From positions 1 to 64,000 of the forward strand of contig CAVQUV010000030.1 in NCBI GenBank assembly GCA_963716855.1: a stretch of 64,000 nucleotides of DNA, given 5' to 3'. The notes beneath the pieces are model-generated. The model saw only the letters and a list, made by a program, of their open reading frames with translations. It was not told the origin of the DNA and did not search any database. The first letter of the stretch is position 1. Each line of letters begins with the position of its first letter. Of this stretch, positions 18,507-28,477 are shown piece by piece. Source of the DNA: JAGVSZ01 sp963716855 (GTDB taxonomy: Bacteria; Pseudomonadota; Gammaproteobacteria; Burkholderiales; SG8-39). The translations under genes and the position numbers were made by a program.

Positions 18507-19499
18507 ATGTCCGGGCGCCCCTCGTCGCGGCGCGAGGGCGTCGGCATCGTTCGCTATTACAGCATCCTCACCCGGGAGACCTCGTTCCTCGACGACGTCC
18601 TGCGCGGCCTGGCGCGCGCGCAGAAGTCGATCCCTCCCAAGTATTTCTACGACGAGCGCGGATCGCAGCTCTTCGAGCGCATCTGCGAGCTCCCCGAGTA
18701 CTACCCGACGCGCACCGAGATGGCGATCATGGCGCGCCACGTCGACGAGATGGTGAAGCTCCTCGGGCCCGACACCCAGCTCGTCGAGTTCGGCTCCGGG
18801 GCGAGCGTCAAGACGCGCCTCCTGGTCGACCGGCTCGAGCCGTCGCTCTACGTGCCGATCGACATCTCCGAGACGGCGCTGCGCGAGGCGTGCAAGGCGC
18901 TCACTCTCATGTTCCCGTGGCTCAACATCAGCGCAGTGATGGCCGATTTCAGCCAGCCACTCAGGCTGCCCGAGTTCGTCGGCATTCCGGTGCACCGCAA
19001 GGTCGTGTACTTCCCGGGCTCGACGATCGGCAACTTCACCCCCGGCGAGGCGCTCGAGTTCCTGAAGGGCGTGCGCGGCATCGTCGGCCCGGGCGGGATG
19101 CTGCTGATCGGGGTCGACCTGAAGAAGGACAAGCGCGTCCTCGACGCCGCCTACGACGACGCGCAGGGCGTGACCGCCGAGTTCAACCTGAACCTGCTCC
19201 ACCGGGTCAACCGCGAGCTGGGCGGCGATTTCCAGGTCAAGCGCTTCCGGCACAAGGCGTTCTACGACGAGCGCGAAGGCTGGATCGAGATGCACCTCGA
19301 GAGCCTGTACAGCCAGTTCGTCAACGTCGGCGGGCAGCGCTTCGAGTTCCGGCCGGGCGAGACGATCCACACGGAGATCTCCTGCAAGTACTCGGTCGAG
19401 GAGTTCCAGCAGCTCGCGGCGGGTGCGCGGTTCCACGCCGAGAAGGCATGGACCGACCCGGCGAATCTCTTCGCCGTGCACGCGATGATCGCGGTCTAG
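18507..19499 (+). CDS. egtD: L-histidine N-alpha-methyltransferase EgtD
   Basis: The 330-residue protein matches EgtD, which trimethylates histidine to hercynine as the first step of ergothioneine synthesis. Visible landmarks are PPKYFYDERGSQLFERICEL, LVEFGSGASVKTRLL (SAM-binding), YVPIDISETAL, FPGSTIGNFTP and the C-terminal ETIHTEISCKYSVEEF. The partner EgtB (sulfoxide synthase) is not adjacent on either side, so the second half of the pathway must be elsewhere or missing. It ends exactly one base before the convergent downstream gene. Confidence 0.92.
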   Translation: MSGRPSSRREGVGIVRYYSILTRETSFLDDVLRGLARAQKSIPPKYFYDERGSQLFERICELPEYYPTRTEMAIMARHVDEMVKLLGPDTQLVEFGSGASVKTRLLVDRLEPSLYVPIDISETALREACKALTLMFPWLNISAVMADFSQPLRLPEFVGIPVHRKVVYFPGSTIGNFTPGEALEFLKGVRGIVGPGGMLLIGVDLKKDKRVLDAAYDDAQGVTAEFNLNLLHRVNRELGGDFQVKRFRHKAFYDEREGWIEMHLESLYSQFVNVGGQRFEFRPGETIHTEISCKYSVEEFQQLAAGARFHAEKAWTDPANLFAVHAMIAV

Positions 19500-19874
19500 T
19501 TACGCCTCGTTGAGGAAGTCGAGCGCCTCCTCGAACTCCGCGAACGCCCGCACGTTGAAGCCGCGGGCGCCCGCCAGCGTCTCGAGATAGCGGGCGCGCT
19601 CGAGCGCCTCGGGCCGGGCGCGCAGCACCGCGACGCGGTGATCGGGCGTGAGCCCGTAGCGCTGGAAATCGCCCACCAGATCGTACATGTCCGCGACCGA
19701 GAGCCCGGTCGGGTTTCCGCGCGCGTCGATCATCACGCGATAGATTCCGCGTTCGGTCGATTGCCGGACGACTTGCCGGAGCAGGCCGTAGGCCGCCTCG
19801 AGGTCGATCCGCGAATCGCGCGCGTCGCTGTGGAAGAACTCCTCGATCTTGATGACGCGCAGGTCGAACCCCAT
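19500..19874 (-). CDS. Conserved hypothetical protein, SpoIIAA/STAS-like
   Basis: This 124-residue soluble protein has no signal peptide. Alternating strands and helices (YRVMIDARGNPTGLSVADMY, HRVAVLRARPEAL, and a final ARGFNVRAFAEFEEALDFL) resemble the STAS/SpoIIAA-like fold seen in many proteobacterial hypothetical proteins. That is a pattern-level guess. Its stop abuts the egtD stop with no gap, so a shared terminator is absent and antisense read-through is likely. Confidence 0.6.
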   Translation of the reverse strand: MGFDLRVIKIEEFFHSDARDSRIDLEAAYGLLRQVVRQSTERGIYRVMIDARGNPTGLSVADMYDLVGDFQRYGLTPDHRVAVLRARPEALERARYLETLAGARGFNVRAFAEFEEALDFLNEA

Positions 19875-19950
19875 GCGAGGCTCCGCGCAGCCTAGACGAA
19901 ACTGCCGGTCAGCGCCGCGGCGGATTGCGTGCGCATGTCCGGCCTCCCGC

Positions 19951-20727
19951 TCAGGCCGCTTGCGCGTTGCGGAAGCCGACCGCCCGGGAGATGCGCTCGG
20001 CGGTCTCCTTGACGAGGCTGGCCCACGCGGGCTTCATGCGCTCCGCGGGCGCCGACACCGACAGGCCGGCGATCAGCGCGCCGGTGTCGTCGCGTATCCC
20101 GGCGCCGATGCAGCGCACGCCGAGCTCGGCCTCCTCGTTGTCGAGCGCAAAACCCTGCCGCCGCACTTTCTCCAGCTCCTTCTCGAGCGCGGGCAGGCTC
20201 TGGATGGTGTTCTTCGTATACCCGGCGAGGCCGGTGCGCTCCGCGTAAGCCTTCACGCCCTCCGTGCCGTCGTCGAGCAGGAAGAGCTTCCCGACGGCGG
20301 TGATGTGCAGCGGCGCGCGCGCCCCGATGATGTTCACCACGCGCATCAGCGAGCGCCCGCTCGAGGTGCGCTCGATGTACACGATCTCGTCGTCGCGGCG
20401 CACCGAAAGGTTCACCGCTTCGCCGATGTCGGCGTGCAGCTCGCGCATGAACGGCAGCGCGTTCTCGCGCACGCTGATGCGCGACTTCACGAGGTTGCCG
20501 AGCTCGAGCAGACGCATCCCGAGCCGGTAGCTGCCCTGCTCGACGCGCTCGACCATGCGGTCGCGGACGAGGGCGGTGAGGATGCGGTGCGCGGTGGACG
20601 GGTGCAGCCCGGCCTTGCCGGCGAGGATCTTCAAGCTGACCGCATCGGCGGAGTCGGCCAGAACGTCGAGCAGCTTCATCATCCGCTCGATGACCTGGAT
20701 GGAGTTCTTGGATTCCTTGTCGCTCAC
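19951..20727 (-). CDS. IclR-family transcriptional regulator
   Basis: The 258-residue regulator has an N-terminal winged HTH (SIQVIERMMKLLDVLADS through LHPSTAHRILTALVRD) and an IclR effector domain (YRLGMRLLELGNLV, LHITAVGKLFLLDDG, GVRCIGAGIRDDTGALIAGL). The GTG at 20727 is the best start; upstream in-frame sequence is not domain-like. It diverges from the lutAB-like gene with 142 bp between, so it probably controls lactate or a related 2-hydroxyacid oxidation gene. Confidence 0.85.
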   Translation of the reverse strand: MSDKESKNSIQVIERMMKLLDVLADSADAVSLKILAGKAGLHPSTAHRILTALVRDRMVERVEQGSYRLGMRLLELGNLVKSRISVRENALPFMRELHADIGEAVNLSVRRDDEIVYIERTSSGRSLMRVVNIIGARAPLHITAVGKLFLLDDGTEGVKAYAERTGLAGYTKNTIQSLPALEKELEKVRRQGFALDNEEAELGVRCIGAGIRDDTGALIAGLSVSAPAERMKPAWASLVKETAERISRAVGFRNAQAA

Positions 20728-20779
20728 TTGGGGTCGGGCCGCCGGAGGTGCCGCTTCGTCGTATGTGCCGATGTACAAA

Positions 20780-20785
20780 AGTCTA
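20780..20785 (-). promoter_or_regulatory. Putative -10 box of the iclR gene
   Basis: On the minus strand TAGACT lies 58 bp upstream of the GTG start, in the divergent region; it matches the window's recurrent -10 motif. Confidence 0.35.
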
Positions 20786-20832
20786 CACCGCGATCCGGAA
20801 ACCGCGCCGGATAGACGCGCAACGCCCTGTGC

Positions 20833-20838
20833 TAAGCT
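20833..20838 (+). promoter_or_regulatory. Putative -10 box of the lutAB gene
   Basis: TAAGCT in GTGCTAAGCTTC lies 37 bp before the ATG, the same spacing as other GCTAga-type boxes here. Weak match. Confidence 0.3.
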
Positions 20839-20869
20839 TCGCGCGCCCCCGCAGAACCACAAGAACGCG

Positions 20870-23023
20870 ATGCGCGTCGGCCTGTTCGTCACCTGCCTCG
20901 TCGACCTGATGCGCCCGAGCATCGGCTTCGCCGCAATCGACCTGCTCGAGGCGGCCGGGTGCGAGGTCTACGTGCCGCCCACGCAGACCTGTTGCGGCCA
21001 GCCCGGTTACAACTCGGGCGATCGGCAAGCCGCGCGGGCGCTCGCCGAGAAGGTGCTGGCCGAGTTCGAGGGCTGCGAGTACCTCGTCGCCCCGTCGGGC
21101 TCCTGCGCCGGCATGATCAAGACGCACTACCCCGAGCTCCTCCAGGACTCGCCCGCGCTGCGCGGGCGCGTCGAGCGGCTCGCCGGGCGCGTGCACGAAC
21201 TGACCGACTTCCTCGCCAACGTGGCGAAGCTCGACAAGGTCCCCGGCGAGTTCCGCGGCCGCGTGACCTATCACGACTCGTGCGCCGGCCTGCGCGAGCT
21301 GGGCGTCAAGACTCAGCCGCGCGCACTGCTCGCGAAAGTGCCGGGCCTGTCGCTCGTGGAGATGGGCGAATGCGAGCAGTGCTGCGGCTTCGGCGGGACC
21401 TTCTCGGTCAAGTTCGGCGCGATCTCGGGCGCGATCGCCGACCGCAAATGCCAGGGCATCGAGGCGACCGGCGCCGACGCGGTCGTGCTCGGCGACCTCG
21501 GCTGCATGCTCAACATCGAGGGAAGGCTGCGGCGGAGAGGCAACGAGGCCACGCGCGTGCTGCACGTCGCCGAAGTGCTCGGCGGGTACGACCGAGAAGC
21601 GCTGATGCAGGTCCGCTCGATGCACTTCAAGGCGCGCGCCGGCACCGCGCTCGGCGACGCGACGCTGCAGGCGAACCTGCAGAAGTTCGGCAGCGCCGGG
21701 CTGGCGGCGCTGCGCGCCAAGGCGGTCGAGGCGTACGGCCACGCCGCGTTCGAGCGGCTCCGCGACGCCGGCGCGCAGATCCGCGATCGCTCGCTCGCCG
21801 ACCTCGACACGCTCATCGAGCGGTTCGAACGCGAAGCGACGCGGCGCGGCGCCACCGTGCTGTTCGCGCGCACCGGCGACGAGGCGCGCGACCTCGTGCT
21901 CGAGATCTGCCGCCGCCACGGCCTCAAGAAGGCGGTGAAGTCGAAATCGATGCTCTCGGAGGAGGCCGGCCTCAACGAGGCCCTCGCGGCCGCGGGCGTG
22001 ACGCCGGTCGAGACCGATCTCGGCGAGTACATCATCCAGCTTGCAGGTGAAGCGCCGTCGCACATCATCGCGCCGGCGGTGCACAAGTCGAAGGACGAGG
22101 TCGCGGACCTCTTCGAGCGCGCGCACGCCAAGCCGCGCAAGACCGACATCCCGGACATGACCCGCGAGGCCCGCGAGGCGCTGCGGACGCATTTCGTGTC
22201 CGCCGACCTCGGCATCTCGGGGGGGAACTTCCTCGTCGCCGAGACCGGTTCGGGCGGGATCGTGACCAACGAAGGCAACGGGCGGATGGTCACGACGCTG
22301 CCGCGCGTGCACATCTGCATCACCGGCATCGAGAAAGTGATCCCGACGCTCGAGGACTTCGCCACCCTCATGCGCCTGCTGCCGCGCTCGGCGACCGGGC
22401 AGCCGATCTCGAACTACATCAGCTTCTTCACCGGGCCGAAGGGGCGCGACGACCGCGACGGCCCGGAGCACATGTACTTCATCCTGGTCGACGGCGGACG
22501 CACCAACCTGGTCGGCACGGACATGCAGGAGATGCTCCGCTGCATCCGCTGCGGCGCGTGCATGAACCACTGCCCGGTATACAAGACGGTCGGCGGTCAT
22601 GCCTACGGCTGGGTCTACCCGGGGCCGATGGGCGCGGTGCTCACGCCGTCCTATGTCGGCCTCGAGAACGCACTCGACCTGCCGCACGCCGCGACGCTTT
22701 GCAACCAGTGCGGCGTCGTGTGCCCGGTGAAGATTCCGCTGCCCGACCTGCTGCGGAAGCTGCGCGAGAAGCAGGTCGACCGCGGCCTGCGTCCGTGGAC
22801 CGAGCGCTTCGGGTTGCGCATTTGGGCGTGGGCCGCGCTGCATCCGCGCATCTACGCGATCGGCGCATGGTGGGGGGCCCGTTACCTCAAGTTTCTCGGC
22901 GGCGGGCTGAAGCGGATCAAGAAGCTGCCGTTCGCCGGCAGCGGCTGGACGCTCACGCGCGACTTTCCCGCCCCCACCGGCAGGACCTTCCGCGAGCTGT
23001 ACGCGAAGCGCAGGCGCGCCTAG
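20870..23023 (+). CDS. lutAB: Fused LutA-LutB lactate utilisation iron-sulfur protein
   Basis: One 717-residue frame encodes two proteins that are normally separate. Residues 1 to about 243 are LutA/YkgE (CCG motifs TCCGQPGYNSGD and CEQCCGFGGTFSVKFG). Residues about 246 to 717 are LutB/YkgF (MQVRSMHFKARAGTAL start, LGISGGNFLVAETGSGGIVT, and ferredoxin-like CIRCGACMNHCP about 557 and CNQCGVVCP about 610). Together with LutC they oxidise L-lactate to pyruvate. The junction at 21603-21607 is TGATG, the classic overlap of a lutA stop and a lutB start, but the stop lies out of the present frame. So the fusion may be real or may come from an indel inside lutA. No lutC follows; the next gene is mmsA. 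Confidence 0.88.
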   Translation: MRVGLFVTCLVDLMRPSIGFAAIDLLEAAGCEVYVPPTQTCCGQPGYNSGDRQAARALAEKVLAEFEGCEYLVAPSGSCAGMIKTHYPELLQDSPALRGRVERLAGRVHELTDFLANVAKLDKVPGEFRGRVTYHDSCAGLRELGVKTQPRALLAKVPGLSLVEMGECEQCCGFGGTFSVKFGAISGAIADRKCQGIEATGADAVVLGDLGCMLNIEGRLRRRGNEATRVLHVAEVLGGYDREALMQVRSMHFKARAGTALGDATLQANLQKFGSAGLAALRAKAVEAYGHAAFERLRDAGAQIRDRSLADLDTLIERFEREATRRGATVLFARTGDEARDLVLEICRRHGLKKAVKSKSMLSEEAGLNEALAAAGVTPVETDLGEYIIQLAGEAPSHIIAPAVHKSKDEVADLFERAHAKPRKTDIPDMTREAREALRTHFVSADLGISGGNFLVAETGSGGIVTNEGNGRMVTTLPRVHICITGIEKVIPTLEDFATLMRLLPRSATGQPISNYISFFTGPKGRDDRDGPEHMYFILVDGGRTNLVGTDMQEMLRCIRCGACMNHCPVYKTVGGHAYGWVYPGPMGAVLTPSYVGLENALDLPHAATLCNQCGVVCPVKIPLPDLLRKLREKQVDRGLRPWTERFGLRIWAWAALHPRIYAIGAWWGARYLKFLGGGLKRIKKLPFAGSGWTLTRDFPAPTGRTFRELYAKRRRA

Positions 23024-23078
23024 GAATCGCGCATCGGCCGCGTCGCCCCGAGTTGATCGCGGGTGCTCCGGTTCGCGC

Positions 23079-23084
23079 TAGAGT
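23079..23084 (+). promoter_or_regulatory. Putative -10 box of mmsA
   Basis: TAGAGT in GCGCTAGAGT lies 42 bp before the ATG; a TTGATC at 23053-23058 is a possible -35 but at 20-bp spacing. Confidence 0.4.
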
Positions 23085-23120
23085 AGCGATCTCGCAATCG
23101 CTCACGCCCGTAGGACCGCC

Positions 23121-24632
<1,512 letters not shown>

Positions 24633-24657
24633 GCGCCCCGACGCGGTCCGTTCTTCG

Positions 24658-25992
24658 TCACTTGCCGCGCAGTAGCGGCAGCACCAGCGCGTGCGCGTTC
24701 ACCCGGGCGCCGATGCGCGCGAGCAGCAGGAACGATCCGACCAGCTTGCGATGCAGGAACAGCGTCTCCGGCGGCGGCGCCCGCAGAAGGCCCTTGCGAA
24801 ACGCGAGATCGAAGCCGAGACTGCGCACCCGCGACGGCAGGTCGGAGGCGGCGAAATCGTACGGACCGCGATGCCGCAGCGGCTCGCAGACGAGCTGGAC
24901 GACCTGCACGACCGCGTCGGCGCGCTCGCGCGAGTCCTCCGGCGCGAGGTAGCCGATCTCGATCGCCCCTTGCCGGATGCGTGCGCGGTTGCCGGCGATC
25001 ACCGCGCGCGAGATCGCGCGGAAATGCTCGACGAACGCCCCGGAGAACTCGCGCGTGGCGCCAAAGTCGAGGAGCACCACGCGGCCCGCGTCGCGATCCC
25101 ACAGGTAGTTGGCGAAGTTCGGGTCGGTCTGCATCGCGCGGAACTCGAACAGCTCGCGGAAGACCAGCCGCTCCAGCAGCGTGCCGACCTCGTCCCGCGT
25201 GCGCTGCGCCACGTCCGCGGCGCCGAGCGCTTCGAGCGGCTCGCCGTGCACGTAGTCCATCGCGAGCACGCGCCGGGTGGTGAGGTCTGCGTGAACTCGC
25301 GGCACGACGAGTCGCGACTCGTCGGCGACCAGGCGCCGGAAGCGCGCGAGGTGCCGCGCCTCGGCCAGGTAGTCCGCCTCTTCGTGCAACTGGCGCTTCG
25401 CCTCGGTCACCAGACCGGCGATCTCGATCTCGAGGGGGAGCAGGTTGAGCAGCCGGAGCAGGATGGCGACGTTGTCGACGTCGCTGTCGATCGAGCCCGC
25501 CACGCCCGGGTACTGCACCTTGATCGCGAGGTCGCGGCCGTCCGCGGTGCGCGCGCGGTGCACCTGGCCGATCGACGCCGCGGCGATCGGCTCCGCGTCG
25601 AAGCGCTCGAAACGCCGCGCCCAGCCCGCACCCCATTCGCGACCGAGCACACGATGCAGCTGCGCGCTCGGCATCGGGCTCGCGCCCGAGCGCAGCGTCG
25701 CCAGGGCGCGCGCGAACTCCGGCGGCACCACGTCCTCGCCTTCCAGGGACAGGAGCTGGCCGAGCTTCATCGCCGCACCCCGCAGGCGCGCGAGGCGGGC
25801 GGCGAGGCGCTCCGCGCTCGCTGCGGTCAGGAACACGCTGCCGGCGCCGCCGGGTTGCGCGGACGCGAGCCGCCGCAGCCCCTCGACCGCGCCGCCGACG
25901 GCGAGCTCGCCGGCGGCGAGCCCGAGGCTCACCAGCCGCCCGATGCGCGTCTGCGGCACCGCCGCGCCTTGCCTCCCGCGCTTCGAGGTCAT
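24658..25992 (-). CDS. ABC1/UbiB-family atypical kinase
   Basis: The 444-residue protein carries the ABC1 kinase-like signatures: AMKLGQLLS (KxGQ motif, 76-79), the alanine-rich loop IAAASIGQVH (137-143), a Lys at about 158 (LAIKVQYPG), the catalytic-loop TDPNFANYLWD and the metal-binding LLDFGATREF. Members such as UbiB/COQ8 support ubiquinone synthesis through ATP binding. This one lacks the two C-terminal membrane helices of UbiB and the ubiE-ubiJ neighbours, so it is more likely the AarF-like paralogue. It is convergent with mmsA. Confidence 0.85.
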   Translation of the reverse strand: MTSKRGRQGAAVPQTRIGRLVSLGLAAGELAVGGAVEGLRRLASAQPGGAGSVFLTAASAERLAARLARLRGAAMKLGQLLSLEGEDVVPPEFARALATLRSGASPMPSAQLHRVLGREWGAGWARRFERFDAEPIAAASIGQVHRARTADGRDLAIKVQYPGVAGSIDSDVDNVAILLRLLNLLPLEIEIAGLVTEAKRQLHEEADYLAEARHLARFRRLVADESRLVVPRVHADLTTRRVLAMDYVHGEPLEALGAADVAQRTRDEVGTLLERLVFRELFEFRAMQTDPNFANYLWDRDAGRVVLLDFGATREFSGAFVEHFRAISRAVIAGNRARIRQGAIEIGYLAPEDSRERADAVVQVVQLVCEPLRHRGPYDFAASDLPSRVRSLGFDLAFRKGLLRAPPPETLFLHRKLVGSFLLLARIGARVNAHALVLPLLRGK

Positions 25993-26009
25993 GCGCCGCG
26001 TCCGCGTGC

Positions 26010-26015
26010 TATGTT
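26010..26015 (+). promoter_or_regulatory. Putative -10 box of the CMD-family gene
   Basis: TATGTT in GTGCTATGTT lies 37 bp before the ATG and fits the spacing of the recurrent motif. Confidence 0.3.
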
Positions 26016-26046
26016 CGCCGCTTCAAGCGCGAAGGAGACAGAACTC

Positions 26047-26427
26047 ATGGAAGAAAAGGAACTCTATGATCGCGGCATGGCCGTGCGGCGGGACGTGCTC
26101 GGTGCGCCGTATGTCGAGAAGGCGGTCGCCGCAGCCGACGACTTCAATCGGCACTGGCAGGAGTATGTCACCAAGCACTGCTGGGGCGCGATCTGGACGC
26201 GTCCCGGGCTGCCGCGCAAGACGCGCAGCATGCTCAACCTCGCGATGCTCGCCGCGACCGGGCATCCCGAGGAGCTGAAGCTGCATCTGCGCGGCGCGAT
26301 CACCAATGGCGTGACCAAGGACGAGATCGCGGAGATCTTCCTCCAGGTGGGCGCCTACGCCGGCGCGCCGAGCGCGCTGGAGGCCTTCAGGACCGCGAAG
26401 GAAGTGTTCGCCGAACTGAAGATCTGA
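26047..26427 (+). CDS. Carboxymuconolactone decarboxylase family protein (PcaC-like)
   Basis: The 126-residue all-helical protein matches PcaC-type 4-carboxymuconolactone decarboxylases (RKTRSMLNLAMLAATGHPEE, then LRGAITNGVTKDEIAEIFLQ). The AhpD-like CxxC is absent, which separates it from the peroxidase branch. PcaC acts in protocatechuate ortho-cleavage, but no other pca gene is nearby, so the substrate is uncertain. AAGGAG precedes the ATG at 26047; an upstream in-frame ATG at 26011 lacks a site. Confidence 0.82.
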   Translation: MEEKELYDRGMAVRRDVLGAPYVEKAVAAADDFNRHWQEYVTKHCWGAIWTRPGLPRKTRSMLNLAMLAATGHPEELKLHLRGAITNGVTKDEIAEIFLQVGAYAGAPSALEAFRTAKEVFAELKI

Positions 26428-26462
26428 CCCTGGGCCGCCCCGATGCCGGCCGGGAGGAGGCG

Positions 26463-27274
26463 ATGGTCGAGGAGACGCGCGACCCCGTGCCCGAGGACGG
26501 GCGGCGGCAGCCCGAGTACCTGACGGTCACGAGCGGACTGCCTCCGATCCGCACGGTCGGCATGGACGCGCCCTGGCGCTGGCTCCGCGAGGGCTGGCGC
26601 GACTTCCGCGCGGCGACCGGAACGAGCCTCTTCTACGGCGTCGCGCTCACGGCGATGGGCGTCCTACTCACGCAGACGTGGGGCAAGGGCGCGATCGAGA
26701 TCGCGTTCCTCACCGGCTTCCTGCTCGTCGGGCCGTTCCTCGCGATGGGGCTGTACGACATCAGCCGCCGCCTGCGCGCCGGGCGACCGGTCGTGGTGGG
26801 CGACACGATGACCGCGTGGAAGGCGAACCGCGGCGCCATCGGGTTCTACGCCGTGATCCTCGCGCTCCTCCTCGCAGTGTGGCTACGGGTGTCGGTGGTG
26901 GTGGTCGCGCTCTTCTTCCCGGCAGGGTGTCCCGAGCGGTGCGGCGCTCGCCGCGCAGCCTGCTCGAGTCGCCCGATGCGCTCGCCTTCGTCGGCGCGTA
27001 CGTCGCGGCCGGCTGCGGCTTCGCGCTGTTCGTGTTCGCGACCTCGGTGGTGTCGCTGCCGATGCTGCTCGATCGCGAGAAGATGGATGCGCTCTCGGCG
27101 ATGATCACGAGCTTCAATGCGCTGCGCACCAACTTCGCGCCGATGCTGCTCTGGGGCGCGATCGTCGTCGTCCTGACCGGGGTCGGGTTTGCGGCGTTCT
27201 ACGTCGGACTGCTCGTCGTCCTCCCGGTCATCGGCCACGCGACGTGGCACGCGTACAGGGAAGTGGTGGAGTAA
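26463..27274 (+). CDS. DUF2189 integral membrane protein, frameshifted
   Basis: The N-terminal half (LPPIRTVGMDAPWRWLREGW, then FLVGP and MGLYDISRRLRAG-type segments) and the C-terminal half (FVGAYVAAGCGFALFVFATS, MLLDREKMDALSAMITSFNA, VLPVIGHATWHAYREVV) both match DUF2189, an uncharacterised family with about six membrane helices. They lie in different frames. The break is at 26930-26965, where short readable pieces in all three frames suggest two small indels in G/C-rich runs. Restored length is about 270 residues. Function is unknown; related proteins sit near respiratory genes. Confidence 0.75.
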
Positions 27275-27281
27275 TGCCTCG

Positions 27282-28385
27282 CTAGGGCTTGCGCGCTTCA
27301 AGCGCGCGGGCGAGGTCGGCGTTCGCGCGCACGAGCATCTCCTCGGTCGTCGCCCAGTTCACGCACGGGTCGGTCACCGACACGCCGTACTTCAGCTGCG
27401 CGAGATCATCGGGAATCGCCTGGTTGCCCGCCTCGAGGTTCGATTCGACCATCAGCCCGACGATGGACCGATTGCCTTCGGCGATCTGGTGGACGCAGTC
27501 GTTGAAGACGAGCGGCTGCAGGGTGTGGTCCTTGAGGCAGTTCGCATGCGAGCAGTCGATCACGATGTTGCCCGGCAACCGCGCCGCCGCGAGCGCCTTC
27601 TCGGCGAGCCGCACGCTCACCGTGTCGTAGTTCGGCCGCCCCCCGCCGCCGCGCAGCACGAGATGGCCGTGGCGGTTGCCGCTCGTGCGCACGATCGCCG
27701 GGCGGCCCTGCGGGCTGATGCCGAGGAAGCTGTGCGGCGCACCCGCCGAGCGGATCGCGTTCACCGCCACCTCGAGCCCGCCGTCGGTGCCGTTCTTGAA
27801 GCCTACCGGCGCGGACAGCCCGCTCGCCATCTCGCGGTGGGTCTGCGACTCGGTGGTGCGCGCGCCGATCGCGTACCAGCTGATCAGGTCGCCGAGGTAC
27901 TGCGGGGACAGCGGATCCAGCGCCTCGGAGCCCGCGGGCAGCCCCATCTCGGCGAACTGCGCGAGCAGCCGTCGCGCGCGCACGATCCCCTCGTCGATGC
28001 GGAAGGAGTCGTCCATGTGCGGATCGTTTATGAAGCCCTTCCAGCCGGTCGAGGTGCGCGGCTTCTCGAAATAGACCCGCATCACGACGAACAGCGTGTC
28101 GCGAACCTGCTCCGCGAGCCGCGCGAGCCGCGCGGCGTAGTCGAGCGCCGCGGCCGGGTCGTGGATCGAGCAGGGTCCGACGACCACGAAGAGGCGCGGG
28201 TCGCTCCGGTCCAGAATCGCGCGCACGGTTTCGCGACCGCGCGCGACCGTATCGGCCGCGCGCGCGGTCACCGGGACCGTCGCGTGCACGGCAACCGGCG
28301 TCGGCATGTCCTCCATCCCGGCGACGTTCACGTTCTCGAGGGCGCTGGTGGTCATCGTGCTGGTGTTCATGGCGCTGGTGGTCAT
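27282..28385 (-). CDS. aroG: 3-deoxy-7-phosphoheptulonate synthase (class I DAHP synthase)
   Basis: This enzyme (367 residues) condenses phosphoenolpyruvate and erythrose 4-phosphate at the entry of the shikimate pathway. Family landmarks are LFVVVGPCSIHDPAAALDYA, MRVYFEKPRTSTGWKGFIND, SWYAIGARTTESQTHREMAS, GNIVIDCSHANCLKD and VSVTDPCVNWATTEEM. The ATG at 28385 gives an unusual 25-residue lead of short repeats (MTTSAMNTSTMTTSALENV). An internal ATG at 28358 or later may be the true start, since the conserved part begins only near residue 35. Feedback specificity cannot be read. Confidence 0.92.
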   Translation of the reverse strand: MTTSAMNTSTMTTSALENVNVAGMEDMPTPVAVHATVPVTARAADTVARGRETVRAILDRSDPRLFVVVGPCSIHDPAAALDYAARLARLAEQVRDTLFVVMRVYFEKPRTSTGWKGFINDPHMDDSFRIDEGIVRARRLLAQFAEMGLPAGSEALDPLSPQYLGDLISWYAIGARTTESQTHREMASGLSAPVGFKNGTDGGLEVAVNAIRSAGAPHSFLGISPQGRPAIVRTSGNRHGHLVLRGGGGRPNYDTVSVRLAEKALAAARLPGNIVIDCSHANCLKDHTLQPLVFNDCVHQIAEGNRSIVGLMVESNLEAGNQAIPDDLAQLKYGVSVTDPCVNWATTEEMLVRANADLARALEARKP

Positions 28386-28442
28386 CGTGCATTCGCTCGC
28401 GGGCGGCAGGCCCCGATTATCCGGCAAGCACGCCCCCTGAGC

Positions 28443-28448
28443 TAGAAT
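28443..28448 (+). promoter_or_regulatory. Putative -10 box of the aminotransferase gene
   Basis: TAGAAT in GAGCTAGAATCC lies 35 bp before the ATG, one of the two best copies of the recurrent motif. Confidence 0.45.
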
Positions 28449-28477
28449 CCGCGGGCACCTCTCCGCAGGATCCCGTC

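Noticed and set aside
26678..27274. A separate gene overlapping the DUF2189 N-terminal part
   Set aside because: Its readable portion is simply the C-terminal half of the same DUF2189 protein in a shifted frame.
27285..27315. GCGCGCTT/AAGCGCGC hairpin as a terminator of aroG
   Set aside because: It lies inside the coding sequence before the stop and has no T-tract after it; likely chance in GC-rich DNA.
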